64,000 nt of DNA from Zhengitettix transpicula (Eukaryota > Arthropoda > Insecta > Orthoptera > Tetrigidae). A model generated the notes under the pieces. The model saw nothing but the letters and a program-made list of their open reading frames with translations, was not told the origin of the DNA and did not search any database. Positions 44,060-54,112 of this stretch are shown piece by piece (the stretch's first letter is position 1; every line of letters begins with the position of its first letter). The DNA is taken from assembly GCA_037074705.1 (NCBI GenBank), contig CM073596.1, positions 10,558,001-10,622,000 of the forward strand. Direction: 5' to 3'. The translations under genes were made by a program, and so were the position numbers.

Positions 44060-44330
44060 TTTTCTAAATTTAATGTGTAGAATCATCCATTGGGAACAAT
44101 TTTTGTCCCACGTACTCCAAAACCATGTTGTTAACTCGCTGTACATTTGCAGGTGGTACTGCAGTGTGCGGACTCCCGCTGCTAGGAATATCCCGAACAC
44201 TGGCGTGCCCTCTTTCACCACGTGATCTGTATTCCCCTCCTAACTCACTGTACACCATTTTGAAACTCTTGTTGGATGTTTCCCACTATCGCGTAATCAC
44301 ACCACAATAATAGAACGTTGGGGCCATCTG
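44060..44330 (-). pseudogene. Possible mariner transposase N-terminal fragment
   Basis: The minus strand gives RGHASVRDIPSSGSPHTAVP, then ANVQRVNNMVLE. This resembles the linker of mariner transposases (DxRSGRPSTA, then N-x-x-RV-x-x-hydrophobic). No catalytic motif is present and both flanks are undefined, so the call is weak. Confidence 0.35.
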
Positions 44331-45317
44331 TGACAGCGCCATTCACTCGAACGAGTTGAGATAAATTTGAATACGAGCGGGAAGAATATATCTTTAAACA
44401 AAATATATTGCTGTTGAATGTGTAATTAATTTAAATAAAAATAGAGTGTATTACTTGTGGAGTAGCAATGAATATAAGGTTCGGTTAGAACCCGTCACAG
44501 GACGGAGTCAGTTGTTTATTCACCTTTCCTTTCCTGAATAATTGGCGGTTTATTCATTACATGGACATTTATTTTCCGAAAAATATTTTCCACATAAATT
44601 TGAATTATGTGTTAAATTTAACCTCAATGTTTACATCAGTGAATAATTTGAATGAGAAACTATTTCATCATTTACAAAAAAAAAAATTGTACCGATACAC
44701 AGATTATTTGATAATTTCATGAGGGAACAAATAAAAACATTTTGGACATGTTGAAAGTTTAGGTGTTTATGAAACATTTGGAAAATTAATAGTTTGTAAA
44801 AAAACCTTTTATCTGGACAGATGACTATGGCAATTTTTCCAGAAAGCAACATTAAAAACACTAAATCATTCTAATTGGTCACTAATCTAAAAATTGGGGT
44901 TAAAATAGAAAAAAACAATTTTCATATAGGAGCCTTTATAATAAAAAAAATTAAAATTCTTGAAGAAAAATCAGAATTATTTTCAAATTTTGACATCTAT
45001 ATAAAAATAAATTTCGTCAAGGAAAAAAACATCAAATCCATAATGGCGAAACACGTTTACAGCAAATTTTACATTGACGGCAAATTTCTCCCCTGTTCGC
45101 ACATACCAACACACATAGACACTCAGTAATTAATATTGAAATATAAATAAATGGTCTCATAAATATTATTTCAATATCAAGCAGAAAAATATACATGTGG
45201 TGCATATATTTTGATATCAACTTAGAGCCGTGTAGTTCAAAGGTTGTTGTTGACGCTGACAAAGCCATCAAATTAATTAACTATCCCTCTGGTTTTTTTA
45301 AAAAATAAACAGAATAT

Positions 45318-45318
<1 letters not shown>
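44331..45318. other. AT-rich stretch, no supported gene
   Basis: Short frames near 44631-45129 are lysine- and asparagine-rich on both strands and have no domain. Confidence 0.45.

Positions 45319-45361
<43 letters not shown>
45319..45361. repeat. (AT)n microsatellite
   Basis: (AT)n followed by ACGTGTGTGTTTG. No LTR adjoins this tract. Confidence 0.95.
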
Positions 45362-45364
<3 letters not shown>

Positions 45365-45669
45365 GTGTGTGTTTGGGGGCTGAAACGAATTTATTTGCAT
45401 TTGTCTGTGTCATGAACATATATTTAAAAAAAGGAGTGTGTGAGTGAGACAGAGAAAGGTGAAATGAAGTCGCATCAGAACAGTTTGAAATTTACCGTTT
45501 ATGTGTTATTTTAACTCTGTATATGTATGTATATGTATATATCCATGGTAACAAATTTAATATTATAATTACATTGCGTAATCAATGTCCATCGGAAGTG
45601 TTAGGGATTATAATTATTCTGGGACGGGGTTACGAAGAGGCGACCAGAATGGGAATAAAACCGCTACGG

Positions 45670-45703
<34 letters not shown>
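45362..45703. other. Spacer ending in (AT)n
   Basis: GTATGTATATGTATATAT-type DNA near 45522-45542, and an (AT)n tract at about 45674-45703 that touches the LTR. Confidence 0.6.
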
Positions 45704-45706
<3 letters not shown>

Positions 45707-46675
45707 AATAATTAAAAGGTGGTCTTAATTAAAAGAATTAATTAACAAAATTATTAAGATTTAAAAATTTATTCTTTAAAAGTACAATTTGTAATCCCTA
45801 CTTTATACGCCATATTTCATCAAGTTAACAAACAAATATTTTATTTAAATTTTGCAATTCGTGTCGTTCTAGGAAAAATACAACTTTATATTTTACAATC
45901 AAATACGTCGAAGTTCTCATTATCTCAGGGTCATTACTGGGTTTCATAGTCAGAACAATCCAATTTAATAAACTAACATTAACAATTCAATTTCAATGAA
46001 GCTAACTTAATACAATAAGAAAATAATCGAAATGAAAAAAAAAACTAAATGAAAAGAAAAACGAACGAAATCTGAATTCTACCTTTAATCCTCGTTTACA
46101 GATTCTAAATAATTGTTTTGTACTCACGAATGTCTTTCTGGTACCAGATCTGATTCTTGGAGCTTGAGGACAACACTCACTAAAAAGGCCATTCATTGAT
46201 TCTACACAATAAAATTTTAATACACTCGGTCGATGTTCTCGTTCTCTGCCACCTGGAACTTTGGATCAGCCGCCCCTCAATCAGCCCTCGGACATAGGTC
46301 TCCTTGATGCCTCTATGCGGAATTTAGTTCAGTCTGTGCGAAGCAAACCTTTTGCTTCCAACTTTGCGATTATTATATGAGTCTCTATGTTAAAACGGTT
46401 TACTCGCGTTTTATATAAACTAATAGATCTCGCAGTTCGACTTCTTCGACCGCTCTATTCATACTTTTAAATCAGCATCCACATTTTACGATTTACGTTC
46501 CCACCGCAGACTTTTCTGTTTTGCGTCTCACCGCAGACTGACTTCCCACGAGCGCGCGGTTTTTAAACAAAGAGTCCGACACAGAGTTACCGTCCATTGT
46601 TGTTCTTTGGCAACTCGTACCGCTAACAATCCAGTTTAATTAAAACGATTAATGGCCTTTTTAATAGGTATTACA
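45704..46675 (-). mobile_element. Solo LTR (family A), 972 bp, in (AT)n
   Basis: The plus strand reads TGTAATAATTAAAAGG at the left and AATAGGTATTACA at the right, with (AT)n on both sides. Comparison with 38293-39287 shows that it lies in minus orientation. Shared blocks include AACTCAAG-type tRNA-distal sequence, GATCTGATTCTTGGAGCTTG, GTTTACTCGCGTTTTATATA and AATTAAAACGATTAATGGCC. No primer site or internal region adjoins. This is the cleanest LTR in the window. Confidence 0.8.
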
Positions 46676-46701
46676 ATATGTATATATATATATATATATA
46701 T

Positions 46702-47207
46702 TGTAGTAATTAAAAGGCAATTAATAATAAATAATTAAAAAGAAATTGTGGATTTTGATTGTTATCGGTCACAAATCACACACAAGAATGGAAGAGGCCT
46801 AAGATATTGTAGGACTGTTAGCGCGCTGAAGGGAACATATAAGGCAGTTGGCGGCGAAACATTGCAGAGGCCGGAACAAATAAAACTTGAGCAGAGACTA
46901 GACGTCGTTAATGTATTACCAGATACAGTTGTGAGTTAATACAAAGTAAATCATTCACGGAAACATTGAATCGTAAATATTGGAAAGTAATAGCAGTTTC
47001 GTCAGAATAGAACTTTCCACAATATTCGTGCAGGAATTGTTCCACGATAGCATTGGTATATTATTGCGGAGAAAAGCAGTCATCAAAATGCAGACACTCT
47101 TGCCAAATCTTAAAGTGAAGTGTAGAATTAGTGAAAACCAAGGCTTGATATTAAAAATAAAGTGTGTGAAAGTGTATGAACGAGGTAAAAATTGATTGTC
47201 CTGGTAC

Positions 47208-47249
<42 letters not shown>

Positions 47250-47310
47250 AAGTCATAAATCCATTCAATTATTAACTGTAAACATAATCATACGGAGGTA
47301 AATATGTCGT
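46702..47310. mobile_element. Rearranged LTR-like debris
   Basis: It starts TGTAGTAATTAAAAGGC directly after a second (AT)n (about 46678-46701), like a minus-oriented family A end. Plus-oriented LTR-like blocks follow at about 47110-47290: GTGTAGAATTAGTGAAAACC, CTGGTACC and ATTATTAACTGTAAACATAA. An (AC)n(AG)n tract lies at about 47206-47244. The match is diverged, so extent and structure are uncertain. Confidence 0.4.
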
Positions 47311-47339
47311 CAGGAAACGATTAATTGATTTTGAACTAT

Positions 47340-47830
47340 CGGGGTGATGGACCTAGTCGATATGAAACAACGTCCCATTTTCCTTGATTTCGTCACTCAA
47401 ACACTGCTATAACGTAAATGGTTTCTATTTCTGACGATAATAAAATACGTCATGACCTCGCCAGCAGATGGAATTGACTTCGCCTTCTTTCAGTCCAGTG
47501 TTTTGACTGGTCCTTCGTCTCAGATGAGAAGTTTCAACCCTTGGCTATGAAACATCGGAAAACACACTCGCGACGCTGCCGTCCCATAGTAAGTGAACGC
47601 GGCACCCATCTTGCCCGCTGCTTTCTCATGCAAGCCAATATGCGATGCAGAGCACTACCTCGTTCTGTCAGCTCGCAGCCTTTCAGCCGACGGTCATTTA
47701 GTTTGATTTTCGTCGACATTTCTGGCGTGGTCACTTCTCTTTGGTCGTCCACTACTCTGCCACAGCATATTTTGTTGTTATGATGGAAGAAGCCACTCGT
47801 GGACGATTCTATGAGACCATTCAAACATTA
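47340..47830 (-). pseudogene. Mariner-derived fragment
   Basis: The minus strand gives MRKQRARWVPRSLTM, which matches the RxxAKWVPRxLT block of mariner transposases. It then gives SSETKDQSKHWTERR, which matches the TPETKQQSKQW block after the first catalytic D. Stops interrupt it. About 200 bp resembles 51090-51330 on the other strand, so both derive from one mariner lineage. There are no TIRs. Confidence 0.5.
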
Positions 47831-49205
47831 TGTCTGTCACTAAACCATGTATCGTCTTCAAATATAAGTTTTATAAAGTCAGTGAAAGTGAGAAACAAAA
47901 CTTTTACACTCGTGGCTGAAACATGGGACTGGTAAAGTGAACACAGGTAACATTCAAGCTAGGGGATGGGTCTAAGGTAATTTGCTGGAGATCTAAATGA
48001 CAACACCGCCAAAAACCGTCAAAAAGGTAATTCTAACTGGGTTGGGACACTCGCTACACACTATTTTTCCTCGTTTAAACTGTTAGTTACGTAAAAGTGA
48101 CGCAATATTAAATTGACGTGAATAATTTCAAAATAATTAATGAAATAGCGGGGGGGGGGGGTTGGAGAGGACAAGGTCCTCCTAGTAATTAATAACGTAA
48201 GTATCTGTGTCTATGAAGGGGGCATCATATTCTCTTCCTTTGAATATTGAGCGTGGAGAAGTGGGTCACAAGACGGGTAGGGAGAGATGACGAGGTCCTC
48301 AGTCATAAGCGGATTCCGATAGCTTTTGAAGAGAAGCGTAGCCGTCCGTCGTTAAAGTCTAGCACACCATCACACACAGCCCTGGCGGAATATTGCTCCG
48401 CCTGGAAATCTCACCCCCCCCCCCACCCCCACAGTCAATCCCTTAGCAAACACACACGTCGCACATCCATCGAAGCCATGCCTTGGTATCCTATACGTTG
48501 TTAATAATTTATCTAACGCAAAATGTTGCAAAAATGGCCAAATTATAAGTACAAAAAAATAGAAAAATTCTTCCACTAGAACACGAAAATTCTAAATAAT
48601 TTGTACGATGATATTTACCAAACAAAAATTAATATTATGTGTATGAAAATATTTAAAAAGACACAATTGTTTCGTTGCTGGATATATAAATGTTTTTGCT
48701 GATTTGTGACGTCGTAGGCTGTGACATATCAGCGGGCTCTGATTGGTCATTTCCACCCTACGTCTCTCGTGAGGCTGTCATACCAAAACAACTGCAACCT
48801 ACGCCTGTAAAGTTTTTTTTGTGGGTTACCGCATATGGATTGTATATATTCTAAATTATACGTTTATTTTAACTGGATATTTTGTGAACCTTTCTTTTGG
48901 GTACCGTTCTATCAAATTGCATATTGAAATGTTCGGACGGAGTGTATCTTTTATGGGAAAAAAAGTTTGATCATCATCAAACATCCCACTTAACATTTAT
49001 TAATACACGATTAATTTCTGGCTGATACAAGAATTTAACAATGTATTGTATTGTAAATTTTTATTTAAGAAATATTAAGTAAATATTTAAGAAATATTAA
49101 GTAAAAATATTTTATCAGTACAACTGTAATTCAGTACCTTTTCGTACTTTTTCTCATATTACTGTTTCTATGACTACATAATTCTGTTACCTTAGAAACA
49201 TAACA
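47831..49205. other. Non-coding stretch
   Basis: It contains a poly-G run near 48150-48161 and a poly-C run near 48414-48424. No gene was recognised. Confidence 0.55.
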
Positions 49206-49246
49206 AACGACCTGATGACAGTACGAAAATGTACTGGAAAGTCGTT
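49206..49246 (+). ncRNA. Compact hammerhead-like hairpin
   Basis: CTGATGA (49212-49218) is followed by a perfect six-pair hairpin CAGTAC/GTACTG (49219-49224 with 49231-49236, loop GAAAAT) and then GAAA (49237-49240). These are the two conserved core strands of a hammerhead ribozyme in the right order and spacing around stem II. Outside them AACGAC (49206-49211) is perfectly complementary to GTCGTT (49241-49246). That pairing closes a simple bulged hairpin rather than a standard three-way junction. Cleavage activity is not shown, and a dimeric or minimal form is possible. Confidence 0.5.
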
Positions 49247-49279
49247 GCATTAAATAAAATATTTTAAAAATGTATATGA

Positions 49280-49570
49280 AATATTGGTTAATGGGGAAGG
49301 AGCACCCGTAGGGGTGGGGATGGACGGGTGTTACAAGAAAATAACGGGATTACAACCGAGATTAGAGTCAAATCCAGTGTTATTGATTTCACTGAGTTTA
49401 ATTATGACATTCAATTGGTCATTTAACCTTCAGGGGCGGAGGTGGACAGCGGTGGAAATTTTTAAACAGACAATTACGGATGATATTAGAGTTAGAATAA
49501 ATATTTTTCTGGGTTGATTAGATTGATAGTATTTCTACAGATGTTGTGTGCATAAAATTTCAACCGCTTC
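49280..49570 (+). mobile_element. Internal fragment of the long Helitron-like family
   Basis: GGAGCACCCGTAGGGG, GTTACAAGAAAATAACG, GAGTTTAATTATGACATTC and ATAGTATTTCTACAGATGTT follow the order of the 55.47 kb copy on the plus strand. Neither end is present, and the 555 bp repeat begins just after it. Confidence 0.6.
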
Positions 49571-49589
49571 TGACATAAGAGAGGAAGGG

Positions 49590-49950
49590 GCGGACATACG
49601 GTAAGGGGATACGATATATTCCTATTTGAATAGTCGGCCAGCTGCCTCCTAAACTGGTCGAGACAAGGAGAGGGGAAACCTACGACCCACACCAAACCCC
49701 ACTCCCGTCATCGGAAGGGCTTGGGACAAGTACGAAATGCCCGACCTACCTGATACAAGTTTTTCTATGATTTTCCCTGCATCACTTTTTAGGGGAATTG
49801 CCCGGTAGGATCCTTAAACAATAGCCCGAGGGTCCTAGTTAACCCCTGGAAACATTGCTCTACTTTTCCACATCACACCTTTCAGTCACTTTCCTATGGT
49901 ATAAGAGGGAATTTGGCACTATGTGGATTACCCTATACATAGCCTGTCCA
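49590..49950 (+). repeat. Copy of the 555 bp dispersed repeat, 5' truncated
   Basis: GACATACGGTAAGGGG, CGGCCAGCTGCCTCCTAAAC, GGAAGGGCTTGGGACAAGTA, TGATTTTCCCTGCATCAC and GCCCGGTAGGATCCTTAAAC are in canonical order. It ends near GTGGATTACCCTATACAT. Confidence 0.8.
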
Positions 49951-49974
49951 CACCTTCTTCTTCCTCTTTCCTTG

Positions 49975-50444
49975 TATTCTTTCCAGTGCCTCGATCTGAT
50001 ATTTACTGATCGGATCCCAACAGATGATCCACGTGCAAGTTCACGTGTTTCGGAGTTTGCACTTTTAGAATACGCATAGTCGCTTGGAGAGTCCGGGCTG
50101 TAGGGAGGACGGTTGATGATGTCACAGCGGAACTGCTTCAACAAGTCACGCATTGTCGTCGAAGAAGATGACGACTTGGAGATATTTATATGAAAGTTCA
50201 CGTTCTTTGTGTTCTTTCCAGTGCCTCGATCTGATATCTACTGATCGGATCCCAACAGAGGATCCACGTGCAAGTTCACGTGTTTCGGAGTTTACACTTT
50301 TAGAATCCGCATAGTCGCTTGGAGAGTCCGGGCTGTAGGGAGGGTGGTCGATGATGTCACAGCGGAACTGCTTCAACAAGTCACGCGTTGTCGTCGAAGA
50401 AGATGACGACTTGGAGAGATTTATATGAAAGTTCACGTGTTTCA
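49975..50444 (-). pseudogene. Tandem duplication (~235 bp x 2) carrying a mariner catalytic motif
   Basis: Two direct copies begin near TTCTTTCCAGTGCCTCGATC (about 49978 and 50213). On the minus strand each encodes TRDLLKQFRCDI or a near variant, then HPPYSPDSPSDYA. This is the third-aspartate block of mariner transposases (DHPPYSPDLAPSDY). The reading continues into a shared non-mariner tail (ETRELARGSSVGIRS). Neither copy can be a functional enzyme. It lies about 220 bp upstream of the Dscam exon, in the presumed intron. Confidence 0.55.
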
Positions 50445-50662
50445 CAGTTGTCCCTTTTTAGAATTCTCATAACGAAATGTAATTACTTCCACGCTTTCCT
50501 AGTCATATACTACTCAGATATATACCCAAATATTTACAAATACTTTCTTGTACTACTTTTTTTATGTTTTTATAAGGACAGCGAGTTATGTTCTGAATAG
50601 TTTCCCCTAGTATAGCATTGATCCCTGAACGCTTCACGGTTCTAACATGTGTCTCGTTACAG

Positions 50663-50840
50663 GAGGTGTGGCGCAGCTGGGAGTGCAAGGTCCCGTGTTC
50701 CTCCAGGAGCCGCCACCTCGCCTGCGGTTCTCCAACTCAACGGGTTCCCAGGTGAGCTGCTCAGCCCACGGGAGCCCTCCTCCGGACGTCACGTGGCTGG
50801 CCAAGGACGGAACCACGGTCACGGCGGTGCCCGGATTCAG
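50663..50840 (+). CDS. Dscam2: Dscam-family exon encoding most of the first Ig domain
   Basis: The 178 bp exon lies between an acceptor (TCTCGTTACAG, ending 50662) and a donor (GTGTGT, from 50841). It starts with two bases of a split codon and ends with two bases of the next. It translates as GGVAQLGVQGPVFLQEPPPR, then LRFSNSTGSQVSCSAHGSPP and PDVTWLAKDGTTVTAVPGFR. QGPVFLQEP, SNSTG, the B-strand cysteine (VSCSAHGSP), the tryptophan (VTWLAKDGT) and VPGF are the N-terminal signature of Dscam Ig1. The partner cysteine must lie in the next exon. Dscam proteins are homophilic neuronal receptors at the cell surface. Base composition is much richer in G and C than the surroundings, as expected for an exon. 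The paralogue (Dscam2-like) is my best guess. No other exon was seen, so the flanking introns exceed about 13 kb downstream and probably 50 kb upstream. Confidence 0.85.
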
Positions 50841-51089
50841 GTGTGTCTCAAATATATTCCTTGAGAATAGTACTGGTACACATTCAAGATATAAAATCTG
50901 AGAACTTGTTGTCTGCTTTGAAGTATAAATGGGTTACTTATGTCTAAAGTGGTCTAAAGCTTAACATAGTTTAGTCATAGTGACAGCTCTTTCATTGGTC
51001 ATGGTTTTTTGGGGGTACAACACTTTCATCTGTAAGATCTCAACATTTGAGCTGAGCTAGATTTTGCTTTTGGTTAGGCTGGAACAAGC
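50841..51089 (+). other. Start of the downstream Dscam intron
   Basis: Non-coding DNA after the donor site. No regulatory element was recognised. Confidence 0.5.
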
Positions 51090-51330
51090 AACAAAGCCGC
51101 TCCGTTCCATAATCAAGAATGAAACATGGGTCCATGACTTCACATCAGAGACGAAGGAACTATCAAAACAATGGACTGAAAGAAGACTAGGTGGCTATCT
51201 TGAAAAAGGGAACACCAATCAGCAGCGATTGTTATGAAACCTTATCGCGGTGTTTGAGTGAGGAAATAAAGTGAAAAGAAAGCGTTGTTTCATCACGACT
51301 TCAATTATCATCATGATGGACCAAACTTAC
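51090..51330 (+). pseudogene. Mariner-derived fragment
   Basis: The plus strand gives NETWVHDFTSETKELSKQW, matching DETWVHHYTPETKQQSKQW-like blocks around the first catalytic residue, here N instead of D. TERRLGGY and then stops follow. The next approximately 100 bp (GTTTGAGTGAGGAAATAAAG, then CGTTGTTTCATCACGACT) also match the minus-strand fragment at 47.34-47.5 kb. No TIR was seen. Confidence 0.55.
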
Positions 51331-51706
51331 TGAATTACTTCCTCACGATTACATTTTTCCAAAGATGAAATGGTTCTGTAGTAAAAGACAATTAAGAAGT
51401 GGAGTCTGTGGTTGATGGATCTCGATGATTCTAGCTTTAAACAGGGCGTAGAGGTTGGAAAAAGTTTATCAAGGGGACTACATTCAGAAGTAAAGATAAA
51501 ATTATTAAGACGTGAAGATCTGGGAGTGACATCGTAGTATCTTTCCGGTTCACTATAGGATTTATTCAACCTCAGAATAATAATGATAGGGTGGAATACT
51601 ATTTATACATGTGGATTAATTTTTTTAGAACGTAAGCTTCATGCAACTGCTGAATCGTTTCTGATCCTTTCGTCAACGACTTCTTTTCTATTTTTAATTC
51701 ACATTT

Positions 51707-51709
<3 letters not shown>
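51331..51709 (+). other. Intronic spacer
   Basis: No gene or repeat was recognised. It ends in an (AT)n tract at about 51710-51739. Confidence 0.5.
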
Positions 51710-51739
<30 letters not shown>

Positions 51740-51742
<3 letters not shown>

Positions 51743-52716
51743 AATAATTAAAAAGTTGTAAATGAATTAATTGAGCCCCACATTGAGGAAGCCAATTTAT
51801 GTAATAATTAAAAATTTATTCTTTAAAAGTACAAATTGTAATCCCTACTTTTTACGCCGGATTTCAATTAAGTTAACAAACAAATATTTTATTTAAATTT
51901 TTCAAATTGTGGCGTTCTAGAAAAAAATACAACTTTATATTTTACTGCGAGATCTATTTGTTACATAAAACGCGAGTAAACAGTTTTGACAGAGAGACTC
52001 ATATAATAATCGCAAAGTTGGAAGCAAAAGGTTTGCTTCGCACAGACTGAACTTAATATTGCATAGATGCATCAAGCAGACCTATGCCCGAGGGCTGACT
52101 GAGGAGGCAAATCCAAAGTTTCAGTCGGCAGAGAACGAGAACGTCGACCGGGTGTATTAAAAATTTAATGTGTAGAATCAGAGAATATGGGCCTTTTTAG
52201 TAAGTGTTGTCCTCAAGCTCCAAGAATCAGATCTGGTACCATAAAGACAATTCGTGAGTACAAATCAATTAATTTAAAATCTGTAAACGAGCATTAAAGG
52301 TAGAAGTCTGATTTTGTTCTTTTTCTTTTCATTTAGTTTCTTTCATTACGCTTATTTTCATATTGTATTAAGTAAGCTTCAATGGTTGTGAATTTTTAAT
52401 GTTAGTTTATTAAATTGGATTGTTCTGACTATCAAACCCAGTAATGACCCTGAGATAAAGAGAATTTCGACTTATTTGAATGTAAAAAAATAAAGTCGTA
52501 TTTTTCCTAGAACGCCACGAATTGCAAAATTGAAATAAAATATTCGTTTGTGAACTTGATTGAAATTCGGATTAAAATTTGTACTTTCAAGGAATAAATA
52601 TTTAAATCTTAATAATTTGCAAATTAATTTATTTAAATCTTCTTTTAAGTATTACATAAATTGGCTTCCTAAACGTGGGGCAAATTAATTCATTTAATCT
52701 TCATTTAATTATTACA
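51740..52716. mobile_element. Palindromic LTR (family A) structure with primer sites at both ends
   Basis: The left arm (minus orientation) has an LTR-like end at 51740, a degraded primer site complement (GCCCCACATTGAGGAAGCCA, 51775-51794) and then the 3' part of the LTR at 51800-51942. The right arm (plus orientation, 51943-52656) is an LTR lacking its first part; it ends AGTATTACA and is followed by a degraded primer site (TTGGCTTCCTAAACGTGGGG) and a second ATTACA end at 52716. (AT)n lies outside both ends. The arms share about 140 bp in inverted orientation and meet at about 51943. Confidence 0.65.
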
Positions 52717-53600
52717 ACATATATATATATATATAGTCATTAATCCTGAAATTCAAATGGAGCAAACTGAAGCTGCGGTGTAAGCGTAACTTCTTCCTTG
52801 GCTGAGATTAAAGGAAACTAGTGGGTGGAGACCGGTTGAGATTTTGTGTGTGTGTGTTTTGGGTGTAGTGGTAGAGAAGCAGCTACTTTTCGCAGAGTAA
52901 ACAGAGGAAGCGCTGCGCTGGCAAAATTTAACGCAAACACGAAGAAGCAGCAGCAGCAGCTCCAGGAGAGGAAAAGGGAAAGGGAAGAGGACGGAGATTT
53001 TCAAGAACCAGGGCGTCTACAGAGGAGGATGATAGGGATGGGGATGGGGGGAAGGTTCCACGAAAGCACGGACAAAAATACTGCGTAGGGAGACTCCATT
53101 TTGAATAATAGCACCCCTCACACTCCTGTTGCTTTGCTTACCTCGGCAAGGCGACGGTACCGTGGGTGGACCCTTGGGGATAGCTCCAGCAGCAAGATCC
53201 TTGCCTTTCCCTTCCTTGTAAACAGTCGGCGGCTTAAATATCTGCCAAGGGAGGCAGGACTAAGAGGGGGCCGCAGGCGGGAAGTCTATTCAGCAAACGT
53301 GGCGATCAAAAGGATAAGCAAAGTTGACAGGACACTCAATCAAATTTTCCCGCGAAAGTGATTAGTTACTTAACCGAAATCCAGAGCAGTGAAATTTATG
53401 TACGTATAAAATAACTCATAAAGTAATTATAAACGTTAATCTACCAGACGGAGAAGTCCGTACTACCACTGGCACGATAATGATTTAAAAAAAACGCGTG
53501 AGAATTAAAAAAAGGTTATGAGCGTTCGTGTACCTTCTGATACACTCGGGTTACTTCAAAAGATATGCTTCAGTATCAAATTTTCGTTAAAAAAAATTAA
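52717..53600. other. Intronic stretch with a GC-richer patch
   Basis: It begins with (AT)n at about 52718-52735. At about 52850-53350 the DNA is purine-rich with short frames on both strands and CAGCAGCAGCAG, but no domain or splice pattern supports an exon. Confidence 0.45.
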
Positions 53601-53770
53601 AATCTGTATAATAAAAAAGGATGTATGTTGGTATGTATGTATTTATGTCAATTTCTTTACAAGTTTAAACGCGTTGACAGATTCCAACAAAAATTGGTAC
53701 ACACATTCTTCAAATCTCAAGAAATGGTACTGTGAAGCTGAGAAACCCCCTATATAATATATAATTGTAT
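53601..53770 (+). mobile_element. Short-family Helitron-like 5' fragment
   Basis: TCTGTATAATAAAAAAGGAT, (GTAT)n, AAACGCGTTGACAGATTCC, ACACACATTCTTCAAAT and GAGAAACCCCCTATATA follow the order of the 57.95 kb copy. The 3' part is missing. Confidence 0.6.
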
Positions 53771-54112
53771 AGTAACAGATAATAATAATTTCAAAGAATA
53801 GTCGAGAAAAGTAAAACCAACCGCGCTTCGTGATTGGTCGTGTGTATTCGGATAAATTCGTGTTTCTACCGGAGACATGCGACAGTCTCGAATTTTTCTT
53901 TTATTAAAAATAAATATCTGATTCTTGAAAACCTGTGTGGAATAACACAAGATTAGTAGTTACAAGAGTTAGGGCTCAAGCTTCAGCATAATTATTTTGA
54001 AATTAAAGAAATTAAGAAAGAGAAGGTATCTCTATCGGCTCTACTCTCAGTACAAGAACCTACCATGCGACGTTTCGATGACTACCGTCGTCATTTTCGA
54101 AATGTTTTTTTT
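53771..54112. other. Spacer with a hammerhead-like segment
   Basis: The minus strand at about 54063-54104 reads GAAAATGACGACGGTAG, then TCATCGAAACGTCGCATGG. GAAACGTCG is intact and preceded by a short hairpin, but CTGATGA is not clear. Confidence 0.35.

Noticed and set aside
44875..45129. 84-codon plus-strand frame as a gene
   Set aside because: Lysine- and isoleucine-rich from AT bias, no domain, no upstream signal and no second copy.
52840..53361. Purine-rich frames downstream of the Dscam exon as a possible next exon
   Set aside because: The next Dscam exon should continue Ig1 with the second cysteine (a YxC motif). None of these frames contains it.
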